This document shows, one piece after another, positions 45,636 to 54,327 of a DNA stretch of 64,000 bases; the stretch's first letter is position 1, and each line of letters opens with the position of its first letter. The notes under the pieces were generated by a model. That model did not search any database and was not told the DNA's origin. It worked only from the letters and a program-made list of their open reading frames with translations. Origin of the DNA: Actinoplanes solisilvae (GTDB lineage: Bacteria > Actinomycetota > Actinomycetes > Mycobacteriales > Micromonosporaceae); the NCBI RefSeq assembly GCF_003999975.1, contig NZ_RJAC01000010.1, forward strand, positions 186,001 through 250,000. Direction: 5' to 3'. The position numbers and the translations under genes were made by a program.

Positions 45636-47117
45636 ATGGCTCGTACGGAAGAACTCTCCTCTGGCGGCGCCGGGATAGAACTGAACGGCATCGAGGTCAT
45701 CGCCGAAAGCGAACGAAACGGCCGGCCGCGCTCGCTGTTCTGGCCGTGGTTCGCGTCGAACATCTCAGTGCTCGGCGTCAGCTACGGCGCGTTCACGCTG
45801 GCCTTCGGGGTGTCGTTCTGGCAGGCGGTGATCGCCGGGGTCGTGGGCATCGTGGTCTCGTTCGCGCTGTGCGGCGTGATCGCGCTGGCCGGCAAGCGCG
45901 GGTCGGCGCCGACGATGGTGCTGTCGCGGGCGGCCTTCGGGGTCAACGGCAACCGGCTCACCTCGGGGCTGTCCTGGCTGCTCACCGTGGGCTGGGAGAC
46001 GGTGCTGGTCATCCTGGCCACGCTGGCCACGGCGACCGTGTTCACCCGGCTGGGCTGGGGCGGCGGCACGGGGACCAAGGTGGTCGCGCTGATCGTCGTC
46101 TCGCTCATCACCGTGGCCGCCGGGATAGCCGGGTTCGCCCTCGTGATGCGCGTGCAGACGGTGATCACGCTGGTCACGGCGGCATTGACAATTGTGTACG
46201 TGGTCCTGGCCGCCGATCACATCAACTGGTCGACGGTGTCCTCGCTGCCCAGCGGGTCAGCTCAGCAGGTGATCGGGGCGCTGGTCTTCCTGATGACCGG
46301 GTTCGGGCTGGGCTGGGTCAACGCGGCGGCCGACTACTCGCGCTACCTGCCACGCAGCGCGTCCAGCCGGGGCGTGTTCGGGTGGACGACCTTCGGCGCC
46401 GCGCTCGGACCGGTCGTACTGCTGATCTTCGGTCTGCTCCTGGCCGGCTCGTCGACCGATCTGTCCGACGCGATCGGCGCCGACCCGATCGGGGCGCTGA
46501 CAACGCTGCTGCCGACCTGGTTCCTGGTGCCCTTCGCGATCACGGCGGTGCTCGGCCTGATCGGCGGGGCGGTGCTCGACATCTACTCGTCCGGGTTGTC
46601 GCTGCTCAGCGCGGGGGTGCCGATCCCCCGGTACGCGGCGGCGGCCGTCGACGGCGTCCTCATGATCGCCGGAACAGTCTACGTGGTCTTCTTCGGCGAC
46701 ACGTTCATCGGCGAGTTCCAGGGCTTCCTGATCACGCTGGGGGTGCCGATCGCGGCCTGGTGCGGCGTGATGGTGGCCGATGTGGCGTTGCGCCGCCGCG
46801 ATTACGCGGAAGCCGAGCTGTTCGATCCCCGAGGCCGCTACGGCAACGTACGCCTGCTGCCGTTGTCCCTGGTCGTGGTGGGTACGGCGATCGGCTGGGG
46901 CCTGGTCACGAACTCGTTCGCGGGGTGGCTGAGCTGGCAGGGTTATCTGCTGGGGCCGCTCGGCCTCGGCGGAAAAGAAGGGGCGTGGGCCTTCGCGGGG
47001 CTGGGCATCCTGGTCGCCCTGGTGATCGGCTTCCTCGGCACCTACTTCGGCAGCGCCAAGGCGGTCCGCCACCAGGAAAGCATCGCGACGGACCCCGTCA
47101 CCGCTCAGAGCACGTAG
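45636..47117 (+). CDS. NCS1-family purine/cytosine permease
   Basis: The 493-residue protein has about twelve membrane segments and the NCS1 features FWPWFASNISVLGVSYGAF, GKRGSAPTMVLSRAAFG and NAAADYSRYLP. It would import a nucleobase or related compound by cation symport. ATG 45636 follows GAGGCGGTGGA. TATGAT at 45571-45576 is a good -10, although no clear -35 is found. No catabolic gene adjoins, so the ligand is open. Confidence 0.92.
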   Translation: MARTEELSSGGAGIELNGIEVIAESERNGRPRSLFWPWFASNISVLGVSYGAFTLAFGVSFWQAVIAGVVGIVVSFALCGVIALAGKRGSAPTMVLSRAAFGVNGNRLTSGLSWLLTVGWETVLVILATLATATVFTRLGWGGGTGTKVVALIVVSLITVAAGIAGFALVMRVQTVITLVTAALTIVYVVLAADHINWSTVSSLPSGSAQQVIGALVFLMTGFGLGWVNAAADYSRYLPRSASSRGVFGWTTFGAALGPVVLLIFGLLLAGSSTDLSDAIGADPIGALTTLLPTWFLVPFAITAVLGLIGGAVLDIYSSGLSLLSAGVPIPRYAAAAVDGVLMIAGTVYVVFFGDTFIGEFQGFLITLGVPIAAWCGVMVADVALRRRDYAEAELFDPRGRYGNVRLLPLSLVVVGTAIGWGLVTNSFAGWLSWQGYLLGPLGLGGKEGAWAFAGLGILVALVIGFLGTYFGSAKAVRHQESIATDPVTAQST

Positions 47118-47147
47118 CCCACGATTGTCTGACCGGCGGCGCTGCTC

Positions 47148-47849
47148 CTAGGCCAGCAGGGTGCCGCCGTCGACCGTGAGGATCGTGCCGGTGGTGAAGC
47201 GCTGGCCGATCAGGTAGAGGTAGGCGTCGGCGACGTCGGTGACCTCGCCGACACGACCCAGCGGCAGGCTTCCAGCGGTCTCGTCGAGGAACGCGCCGGC
47301 GTCGGCACCCCACATCGGGGAACGAGTCACGCCCGGCTTGACCGCGTTGACCCGGATCGGGGCCAGCTCGACGGCCAGGGCGCGGGTCAGCGAGTCGACC
47401 GCGCCGCAGATGCTCGCGGCGACCGACCAGCCCGCCGTCGGCCGGTCCCCCGCCGTGCCGGTGGTCAACGTGATCGATCCGCCGGCCCGGATGCGGGGCG
47501 CGGCCGCCCGGACGGCGGTGAGCGCCCCGAAGTATCGAAGCCCGAAGAACCCGCGAGCGCGAACGAGGTCGAAGTCCGCAATCGGCATCAACGACAGCGA
47601 CTCCCCCGCCGTATAAACCATATGATCAAGTTGCCCGAGACCGGCGAAGAACCCGTCCACCGCGTCGGAGTCCGTCAGATCGACAACCTCGCCGACCACA
47701 TCGAGCGCCTGTGACGCCTCGTCCACGCGACTCCGCGAGCTGGACACGACGATCACCTCGGCCCCCTGCGCGGCTGCCGCTTCCGCCGTGGCATACCCGA
47801 TGCCCGACGTGCCGCCGAGCACCACCACGCGTTCCTTGCTGATATCCAT
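47148..47849 (-). CDS. Atypical SDR-family protein
   Basis: The 233-residue protein keeps the Rossmann motif GGTSGIGYATA and the C-terminal ILTVDGGTLLA. The NNAG motif reads YTAG, and the catalytic YxxxK is replaced in GWSVAASICGAVDSLTRALA (no Tyr, no Lys). I recall similar sequences forming a recurring SDR subgroup, so this may be a different chemistry or a non-enzymatic NAD(P)-binding role. ATG 47849 follows GGAG. Divergent from the LysR gene across a tandem-repeat region. Confidence 0.85.
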   Translation of the reverse strand: MDISKERVVVLGGTSGIGYATAEAAAAQGAEVIVVSSSRSRVDEASQALDVVGEVVDLTDSDAVDGFFAGLGQLDHMVYTAGESLSLMPIADFDLVRARGFFGLRYFGALTAVRAAAPRIRAGGSITLTTGTAGDRPTAGWSVAASICGAVDSLTRALAVELAPIRVNAVKPGVTRSPMWGADAGAFLDETAGSLPLGRVGEVTDVADAYLYLIGQRFTTGTILTVDGGTLLA

Positions 47850-47901
47850 GCTCTCCACGTTGCGCCGGTTCCCGGCCGCCGTCCAAGACCCGTTCCGCCC
47901 C

Positions 47902-48099
47902 CTGTAATACCTCGAAGGCATCACCGGGGTCGCGCCGGCGGCGGGTGCGGCATCGAGGGCGTTGCTCCAGCGGCATCGCCGAGGCCGCGGTGGCGGCGGT
48001 GGCGGCGGGTACGGCATCGAGCACGATGCTCCAGCGGCATCGCCGAGGCTGCGCCGGCGGCGGGCGCGGTATCGGGCGTAATACTCTTGCGGCATCGCT
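47902..48099. repeat. Degenerate tandem repeats in SDR/LysR divergent region
   Basis: Units begin GCGGGT/C at 47941, 48005 and 48060 (spacing 64 and 55), and a partial copy lies at 47902-47940. Each contains a TGCTCCAGCGGCATCGCC-type core; the end copies read TAATACCTCGAAGGCATC and TAATACTCTTGCGGCATC. The last copy abuts the LysR coding start. Regulatory sites for LysR are likely within the cores. Confidence 0.75.
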
Positions 48100-48102
48100 G
48101 AC

Positions 48103-48954
48103 CTGGATCTGCGCAAACTGCGCTACTTCGTCGCCGTGGCTCGGCACCTGCATTTTGGGCGGGCCGCGGCCGAGTTGCGCATCGCTCAGCCAGCGCTGTC
48201 GCGGCAGATCCGGGCGTTGGAGGACGATCTGCGTGTTCAGCTCTTCGTACGGGATCGGCGGGCCACCGAGCTGACCGACGCCGGGCGGCAATTGCTGGCC
48301 GAGGCCGAGCCGCTGCTCGCGAACGCCGCGGCCCTGCAACGCCGGGTGGCCCACGCCGCCCGCGGCCGCAGCCGTTTCGTGGTCGCGTTCATGCCGGGCC
48401 TGATCGTGACCGAGCCTGTCCGGGCGCTCGCCGCACGGCACCCCGGCCTCACCGTCGACGTGCTGCGCACCGGCTGGCACGACCAGACGGAGGTCCTGCA
48501 CGACGGCCGGGCCGACGTGAGCTACCTGCGGCTGCCCGCCGACCAGAGCGGCCTGACCGTGCGCCCCCTGTTCACCGAGCCGCGCGTGGCCGTCGTACCG
48601 CAGAATCACCGGCTCGCCGGCAAGGAGACCATCGAGATCGCCGAGCTGGCCGACGAGCATCTCGTGCAGGACCCGGACGCCGTCCCCGAGTGGCGCGACC
48701 TGGCCACCGAGCTCCGCACCGGCCCGCCGCCCGAGCCGTTCCCCGCCCTGGCTGTCGAGGAGAAGCTCGAACTCGTCGCCGCCGGCCGCGGCGTCGTCGT
48801 TCTCCCCCTGTCCACGGCCCGCTTCTACACCCGGCCCGACATCGCGTATGCCCGGATCTCCGACATCCCCGACAACCGCGTCTGTCTGGCTTGGGCGGCC
48901 GAGCGCCGCGATCCGCGGCTGAGCGAGTTCGCCGATCTCGCCGCGGCCCTGTGA
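48103..48954 (+). CDS. LysR-family transcriptional regulator
   Basis: The frame encodes LDLRKLRYFVAVARHLHFGR, then AAAELRIAQPALSRQIRALE, the canonical LysR N-terminal helix-turn-helix, and a substrate-binding domain of about 200 residues (FVVAFMPGLIVTEPV). No ATG, GTG or TTG precedes LDLRKLRYF within the open frame, so I propose CTG 48103; an internal GTG at 48136 would cut off the first helix. Probably controls the divergent SDR gene. The stop abuts the convergent TPR gene. Confidence 0.85.
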   Translation: MDLRKLRYFVAVARHLHFGRAAAELRIAQPALSRQIRALEDDLRVQLFVRDRRATELTDAGRQLLAEAEPLLANAAALQRRVAHAARGRSRFVVAFMPGLIVTEPVRALAARHPGLTVDVLRTGWHDQTEVLHDGRADVSYLRLPADQSGLTVRPLFTEPRVAVVPQNHRLAGKETIEIAELADEHLVQDPDAVPEWRDLATELRTGPPPEPFPALAVEEKLELVAAGRGVVVLPLSTARFYTRPDIAYARISDIPDNRVCLAWAAERRDPRLSEFADLAAAL

Positions 48955-50439
48955 TCATTCGGAACGCAGTCGCCTGGCCTCCCGCACCATCGCCTTCGCC
49001 GCGTTACCGTTCAGCCGCCGCGCCTGCGCCTCGAGGGCATCGGCCAGTTCCAACCGATTGGACTCCCGATGCTCGGCGACCGCCCGGCGCGCGGCTTCGA
49101 TCGCCTTCTTCCCCACGACCCGGGCCTCCTTTGTGCGATCCGCGTCGTCCAACCGTTTCGCCTGCTGCTGCAGGAAGCTGGAATAGCGACAAAGGTGCGC
49201 CGCCGGATTGGCCTCGGCTGCTTCCCGGATCGTCGTCAACGAGTCCTCTCCGGTCGCCAGTGCCTCGTCGAGCCGTCCCAGCGCCGCCTGCAGACGGGCC
49301 AGGTTCGACAGCGACATCGCCAGACCGGGCAGCTCGACCGCCCGGTTGCCGGCGACCAGTTCCTGCCGCAACACCACAGCCTCCGTCGCGAACGGCAAGG
49401 CCTCAGCCGGATCGGCGACCACGACCGCGTAGTCGCTCACCGACTTGGCGAGGTTGCCTCGGAAGGCAGCCGGTTCGGCGGCGGAAAGCTCCCGATACAG
49501 TTGCAGCGCCTCCCCGCACACCTCGCGCGCCTCGGCCATCCGGTCCTGCGTGACCAGCCGTACGCCGTACTTCTGCAGTGCGAAGGCCAGGCGGGGCCGC
49601 TGCCAGGGCTGCACCTCGGCGAGTTTGCGGCTCGTGGTGACCGCCTCTTCCGCCGCCCGGTCCGCCTCGTCGTACCGCCCCACCTTGGCCAGGAAGATCG
49701 ATTGGTTCGACAGCGCGCGAGCCAGTTTCTCCCAACGGATCGCGCGTTCCGCTCCGCCCGGCTCCCCGAGGACGTCGACGGCCTCCGCGCTGTGTTCGGC
49801 GGCCTCTTCCCAGCGCCCGACCGCGTACAACCGATTCGCGTGGCTGGCCAGGGCGTTGCCGTATTTGAAGCGCGATCCCGGCTGCTGCTCGGCCACGGCT
49901 GCACGCCGCGCGCTCAGGGACCGTTCGCTGACCGCGAGGGCTTCGACCGGCCATCCGCTTTCGGCCAGCGTCACCGCCAACGTGCCGAGATGCGCGGCGA
50001 TCTCCGCTGCCGGCTTGTGCTCGGTCAGGGCGATCACCTCGCGGCTCATGGTCAGCGCCTCGTCCACGCGGCCCACTGCGAGGAACCGGTGCGCCGCGAC
50101 GGCAAGCACGTCCGCGAGCGGTCCAACCTTCGGGTCCAGCTCGCGCGCGAGCGTCACGGCCTCCTCGGCGACCGTTGCCGAAGCGTCGTGCCGCCCGGCC
50201 TCGCCCAGCCCGAAAGCGTGCAGGGCCAACGCCTTCACCAGAAACTCGCGGCCTCGTCCCTCATCGAGCTGGGCGAGGCGGCGAGCCAGCCGGACCGCTT
50301 CGGCGCCGGTTCGGGCCGCCTCGGCCCCGCGTCCGGCTTGCAACAGCTGCGCGGTCTCGCGCGTCGCCGTCGTGGTCTGCTGCAAAAGACCGTCGTACCC
50401 TGCCCCTTGCCGCCAACGCTCGCCCCAGCTCTTCAGCAT
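48955..50439 (-). CDS. TPR-like helical repeat protein
   Basis: The 494-residue product is built from about ten helical repeats of TPR type (e.g. AEAARTGAEAVRLARRLAQL, VDEALTMSREVIALTE, YDEADRAAEEAVTTSRKLAE). No enzymatic, membrane or signal sequence is visible, so it is a cytoplasmic scaffold. Such proteins often accompany STAND or CHAT systems, but none adjoins here. The ribosome site at ATG 50439 is weak (AAGGA about 12 bases away). Confidence 0.8.
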   Translation of the reverse strand: MLKSWGERWRQGAGYDGLLQQTTTATRETAQLLQAGRGAEAARTGAEAVRLARRLAQLDEGRGREFLVKALALHAFGLGEAGRHDASATVAEEAVTLARELDPKVGPLADVLAVAAHRFLAVGRVDEALTMSREVIALTEHKPAAEIAAHLGTLAVTLAESGWPVEALAVSERSLSARRAAVAEQQPGSRFKYGNALASHANRLYAVGRWEEAAEHSAEAVDVLGEPGGAERAIRWEKLARALSNQSIFLAKVGRYDEADRAAEEAVTTSRKLAEVQPWQRPRLAFALQKYGVRLVTQDRMAEAREVCGEALQLYRELSAAEPAAFRGNLAKSVSDYAVVVADPAEALPFATEAVVLRQELVAGNRAVELPGLAMSLSNLARLQAALGRLDEALATGEDSLTTIREAAEANPAAHLCRYSSFLQQQAKRLDDADRTKEARVVGKKAIEAARRAVAEHRESNRLELADALEAQARRLNGNAAKAMVREARRLRSE

Positions 50440-50448
50440 GCGGCGAAT

Positions 50449-50763
50449 TTATCCTTTGAGGACGCTCCGCAGAATCCCGCAGAGGGTGCCCAATGTTCCT
50501 TCCCAGGCGCTGTCCGAGACGCCGAATAGTTGACGACGAGCGCGTCGCGGCCCGGCGGCAGTGACTCGTGCCCGAACTCGGCGAGGGTCAACTGTTCCAG
50601 CACGCTGACCACCTCGACGCGCCCTTGGCGGCGGCGATGTCCGCGGCCAGGTCGGCGCCCTCCTCGTCGACCGGCACGGGCGGAATCCCAGTCCCGTGTC
50701 GGTGAGCACGGCGCGATAGATGTCCAGCCCGTACGACTCGACGGCCACCGCCCGCACCTTCAA
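50449..50763 (-). pseudogene. MocR/PdxR-type (GntR-aminotransferase) regulator remnant
   Basis: The minus strand encodes VRAVAVESYGLDIYRAVLTDTG, then in another frame GIPPVPVDEEGADLAADIAA, then in a third LTLAEFGHESLPPGRDALVV, and finally GVSDSAWEGTLGTLCGILRS. These match, in order, the middle and C-terminus of the PLP-aminotransferase domain of MocR regulators; the PLP-lysine region is absent. The pieces are spread over three frames, so the gene is dead. Confidence 0.6.
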
Positions 50764-50796
50764 CGTCGACGCGACCAGTTGCAGCGCGTGGTGGAA

Positions 50797-51030
50797 CCCG
50801 GAGCGTCCGGCGTGATCGACCGGCGGCTCGTCCCGCTGCTCGTCGAGGCCGGCTACGTCGTCGGCGGCATGACCCGCTCGACGAACAAGACCGGGCTCAT
50901 CAGCCGGCGTCCCGGCACCTACAACGAGACCGGGGTCCCGGCCGATCCGCGGGTCCAGATCGATCGCGCCGCCGAACGCACGGTCGAGCTGCTCGACGCT
51001 CCCTCGGGCATCATCGTGATCACCGACTGA
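50797..51030 (+). pseudogene. NAD-dependent epimerase remnant, internal deletion
   Basis: One frame encodes GASGVIDRRLVPLLVEAGYV and GGMTRSTNKTGLI, the N-terminal Rossmann unit of an epimerase, then directly DPRVQIDRAAERTVELLDAP and a stop, which is the C-terminal end of the same family. About 200 residues between are missing and there is no proper start. It is divergent from the MocR remnant, which may once have controlled it. Confidence 0.65.
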
Positions 51031-51035
51031 AACCC

Positions 51036-51079
51036 GCTTTCCTGTACGACCTCAGCGCGCTGGGGTCGTACAGGAAAGC
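51036..51079. repeat. Long palindrome upstream of APC permease
   Basis: Arms 51036-51051 and 51064-51079 are perfectly complementary (16 bp, GCTTTCCTGTACGACC type), and the 12-base centre contains a further palindrome CAGCGCGCTG. A third half-site, GTCGTACGGGAAA, lies at 51111-51123. No T-run follows, so an operator set is more likely than a terminator. Confidence 0.8.
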
Positions 51080-51199
51080 CCGCTCCCACTTGACCGAGAG
51101 CACGCCTGAAGTCGTACGGGAAATTGATCTGGCGCTTTCCCTGCCGGCGGGGTGAAGATGTGCCCATCGAGTTCTTTCGATCACTCGGAGGGCCGCGTC

Positions 51200-52615
51200 A
51201 TGGATCGCGCCACGCAGGGTCCCGCCACCGCCGATCTCCAGGAATTCGGGTACAAGCAAGAGCTCAGCCGGTCGTTGAGCTTCACCGATCTGCTCATCTA
51301 CGGGCTCATCTTCATGGTGCCGATCGCGCCGTTCGGGATCTTCGGCAGCGTCTACTCCGGCTCGGGCGGGATGGTCGCCCTGGCCTACGTGATCGGCATG
51401 ATCGCCATGATGTTCACGGCGCTCTCGTACGCCTCGATGGTGCGCGCCTTCCCGATGTCCGGCTCGGTCTACAGCTACGCCGGGCGCGGCATCGCCCCGC
51501 CGGTCGGGTTCCTGGCCGGTTGGGTGATCATGCTCGACTACGTACTGGTGCCCGGTCTGCTCTATCTCGTGGCCAGTGTCGCGATGCATTCGCTGGTGCC
51601 GGGCGTGGCGGTCTGGATCTGGCTGGTCCTGTTCGTCGTGTTCAACACGGTCGTGAACTACCTCGGCATCAAGATGACCGCCCGGGTCAACCGGGTCATG
51701 CTGGTCGCCGAGCTGATCATCCTGGTGATCTTCCTCGTGGTCGGCGTCGCGGCGCTGATGAACGGCAAGGGCGCGGGCTTCTCGCTCAGCCCGCTGTTCA
51801 ACGCCGACACGTTCTCATGGTCCGTCGTCTTCGGCGCGGTGTCGATCGCGGTCCTGTCGTTCCTCGGCTTCGACGGCATCTCGATGCTGGCCGAGGAGAG
51901 CCGCGAGGAGGCCCGCCAGATCGGCCGCGCGATGGTCGGCGCGCTGCTGCTGGCCGGCACGTTGTTCATCGTTCAGACCTGGGTGGCCGCGCTGCTGGTG
52001 CCGGACGCGCCCGGCCTGCTGGCCAACGGCGACTCCGACGGCACGGCCTTCTACGACGCGGCCCGGGCGGCGGGCGGCGCCTGGCTGGCCACCCTGACCG
52101 CACTGGCCACGGCGATCGCCTGGGGTTTCGCGAACTCGCTGGTCGCCCAGGCCGCGACGAGCCGCCTGCTCTACGCGATGGCCCGCGACCGCCAGATGCC
52201 GCGATTCCTGAGCCGCATCAATGAGAAGCACCGGGTGCCGGCCAACGCGACCCTGCTCGTCGCCGCGTTGTCGCTGGTTCTCGGGCTTTACATGGCGAGC
52301 CGGGACGACGGCATCTCGCTGCTGTCGACGCTCGTGAACTTCGGCGCGATGACGGCGTTCCTGGCCCTGCATGTCGCCGTGGTCGTTCACTACGTCGTGC
52401 GCAACGGCAGTCGCGACTGGTGGCGTCACCTGATCGTGCCGGTGGTCGGCTTCGCGATCCTGCTCTACGTGGTGATCAACGCGGACATCGCGGCGCAGCG
52501 GCTCGGCTTCGCCTGGCTCGGGGTGGGCGTCATCGTGCTTATCGTCTTCTACGTGACCGGGCGGCGACCGACGCTGGCCGGGTTCGATGCTGCCGCCGAT
52601 CAGGAGCGTTCATGA
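51200..52615 (+). CDS. APC-family amino acid/amide permease
   Basis: The 471-residue protein has about twelve membrane segments and APC-superfamily features (LSFTDLLIYGLIFMVPIAPF, FPMSGSVYSYAGRGI, LSFLGFDGISMLAEESRE). ATG 51200 follows GGAGGG; the frame opens earlier at 51152 without homology. The formamidase gene overlaps its stop, so the permease likely imports an amide or amino acid derivative. A palindrome cluster lies 80-165 bases upstream. Confidence 0.92.
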   Translation: MDRATQGPATADLQEFGYKQELSRSLSFTDLLIYGLIFMVPIAPFGIFGSVYSGSGGMVALAYVIGMIAMMFTALSYASMVRAFPMSGSVYSYAGRGIAPPVGFLAGWVIMLDYVLVPGLLYLVASVAMHSLVPGVAVWIWLVLFVVFNTVVNYLGIKMTARVNRVMLVAELIILVIFLVVGVAALMNGKGAGFSLSPLFNADTFSWSVVFGAVSIAVLSFLGFDGISMLAEESREEARQIGRAMVGALLLAGTLFIVQTWVAALLVPDAPGLLANGDSDGTAFYDAARAAGGAWLATLTALATAIAWGFANSLVAQAATSRLLYAMARDRQMPRFLSRINEKHRVPANATLLVAALSLVLGLYMASRDDGISLLSTLVNFGAMTAFLALHVAVVVHYVVRNGSRDWWRHLIVPVVGFAILLYVVINADIAAQRLGFAWLGVGVIVLIVFYVTGRRPTLAGFDAAADQERS

Positions 52616-53619
52616 CCGAGGTCGTCCGCTACAGCCCCACCTCCTATTCCTACACGTTCGGCGGCCGGGAGCCGGGGCTGCGGGTCGCGCCCGGAACGAT
52701 CGTCGAGCTCTGCACCGAGGACTGCTTCGGCGGCCAGGTCCGCACCGTCGACGACCTGCCCTCGAAGGCGTGCGAGTTCCCGTTCCTCAACCCTGTCACA
52801 GGCCCGGTGTACGTCGAGGGCGCGCTGCCCGGGGACACGCTCGCGGTCCACTTCGTCGAGATCGTGCCCGCCCGGGACTGGGCCGTGTCGTCGACGTTCC
52901 CGCACTTCGGGGCGCTGACCGGCACCCACACCACGGCGACGCTGCACCCGCCGCTCGACGAGCTCGTGTGGCTCTACGACGTGGACGTCGCCGCCGGGAC
53001 GGTCCAGTACCACGCGCGGCGCAGCGACTTCAGTGTCACGCTGCCGCTCGACCCGATGCACGGCACGGCCGGTGTCGCCCCCGCCGCGTTCGAGAGCCGC
53101 ATGACGATCGTGCCCGACGTTCACGGCGGGAACATGGACACGCCGGAGCTTCGGGCCGGGGTGACGGCGTACTTCGGCGTGAACGTGGAGGGTGCGCTGT
53201 TCGCCCTCGGCGACGGCCACTGCCGCCAGGGCGACGGCGAGGTCTGCGGCACGGGCATCGAGTCGGCCATGAACACGGTCGTGATCCTCGACGTGATCAA
53301 GGGTTCGTTCGCGCCGACGCCCCGCTTCGAGAGCGACGACGCGCTCATGTCGGCCGGCTCGGCGCGCCCGCTCGAGGACGCGTACCGCATGTCGCAGCAC
53401 GACCTGGTCACCTGGACGGCCTCTCTGACCGGCCTCGACGTGCTCGACGCGTACCAGCTGGTCAGCCAGGCCGGCACAGCCCCGGTCGGCAACGTCTGCG
53501 ACCCGAACTACACGATGCTGGCCAAGCTCGACCGCCGATACCTGGGCCCTTTTACCGCGTACGACGGCTTGCACGCCCGGCTGCGTGCGTCGGCGCGAGA
53601 CTATCTGGCCGCCCGCTGA
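52612..53619 (+). CDS. Acetamidase/formamidase family protein
   Basis: The 335-residue protein matches FmdA/AmdA: PVTGPVYVEGALPGDTLAVH near residue 65, DVHGGNMDT in the middle and GDGHCRQGDGEVCGTGIESA. It would hydrolyse short-chain amides to ammonium and the acid. The ATG overlaps the permease TGA (ATGA) and AGGAG precedes it, so permease and amidase are coupled. The 3' end overlaps the convergent VOC gene by 19 bases. Confidence 0.92.
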   Translation: MTEVVRYSPTSYSYTFGGREPGLRVAPGTIVELCTEDCFGGQVRTVDDLPSKACEFPFLNPVTGPVYVEGALPGDTLAVHFVEIVPARDWAVSSTFPHFGALTGTHTTATLHPPLDELVWLYDVDVAAGTVQYHARRSDFSVTLPLDPMHGTAGVAPAAFESRMTIVPDVHGGNMDTPELRAGVTAYFGVNVEGALFALGDGHCRQGDGEVCGTGIESAMNTVVILDVIKGSFAPTPRFESDDALMSAGSARPLEDAYRMSQHDLVTWTASLTGLDVLDAYQLVSQAGTAPVGNVCDPNYTMLAKLDRRYLGPFTAYDGLHARLRASARDYLAAR

Positions 53620-53954
53620 CCGACCTCTCCGCCGATCCCCGTCTCGTTGCCGTCGGCGTCGTGGAACACGTACTTCCAGACCGAGTCGTGTTTCTCGACG
53701 TCGTCCGGCGTGATGCCACGCCCGGCGATCCTCGCGGCCTCGGCGACCGGGTCGTCGACCCAGATCATGCCGACGCCTCCGCCGGCCCGGCCGGGGTCCT
53801 GAATGATGTAGACGAACCTGTCCTCGGCCAGCTGCCACACGGCCTCGACATCGTTCGGATAGAAGGACGGTTCGACGCCGAGCAGCCGCTTGTACCACTC
53901 GAGCGCCGTCCCGTAATCCCGCACCGGAATGCCCGCGAAGATCCCGACCGCCAT
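53601..53954 (-). CDS. VOC (glyoxalase/bleomycin resistance) family protein
   Basis: The 117-residue single-domain protein opens MAVGIFAGIPVRDYGTALEW and continues YKRLLGVEPSF, the first beta-alpha-beta unit of VOC folds, and ends with a FHDADGNETGI strand. Such proteins bind metals or antibiotics; function here is unknown. ATG 53954 follows GAGGGGGC. Confidence 0.88.
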   Translation of the reverse strand: MAVGIFAGIPVRDYGTALEWYKRLLGVEPSFYPNDVEAVWQLAEDRFVYIIQDPGRAGGGVGMIWVDDPVAEAARIAGRGITPDDVEKHDSVWKYVFHDADGNETGIGGEVGQRAAR

Positions 53955-54019
53955 GTCCGCCCCCTCGCTAAATCCGTTGAGGCTGTGGGCCTCATCGTCC
54001 TACCGTAGGACCACGACAC

Positions 54020-54094
54020 GGGCCATTGGAGCTGTCGGCAAAGCTCGCCTCGTTCTCAGCGAGGAGATCACCGGTTCGAGCCCGGTATGGCCTA
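54020..54094 (+). tRNA. tRNA-Glu (CTC)
   Basis: The cloverleaf closes with acceptor GGGCCAT/ATGGCCT (first pair G-U), D stem GAGC/GCTC, anticodon stem CCTCG/CGAGG with loop TTCTCAG (anticodon CTC at 54055-54057), and T stem ACCGG/CCGGT with TTCGAGC. Discriminator A; no encoded CCA. Confidence 0.9.
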
Positions 54095-54115
54095 CGGGCG
54101 CCCCCGCGGCGCCGA

Positions 54116-54188
54116 TCCGAGATGGTGCAACTGGCAGCACGCCCGGCTCTGGACCGGGAGGTTCGAGGTTCGAATCCTCGTCTCGGAG
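54116..54188 (+). tRNA. tRNA-Gln (CTG)
   Basis: Acceptor TCCGAGA/TCTCGGA, D stem GTGC/GCAC, anticodon stem CCCGG/CCGGG with loop CTCTGGA (anticodon CTG at 54149-54151), T stem CGAGG/CCTCG with TTCGAAT. Discriminator G. It is 21 bases after tRNA-Glu, probably one transcript. Confidence 0.9.
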
Positions 54189-54327
54189 CGTCATCGGCGC
54201 CGCCCTTCAAGAGCACGCGACGTGAAGCCGGGTTGAGGTCAAGAGCTGACGGCTTCGGCATCTCTTGTGGAACCCTCACCGCACGCGGGAGGCATTGCCG
54301 ATGACCGGCCCAGACCCGGCCTCCGCC

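Noticed and set aside
51064..51079. Intrinsic terminator after the epimerase remnant
   Set aside because: The hairpin is long but has no T-run, and a third half-site lies outside it, so an operator set explains it better.
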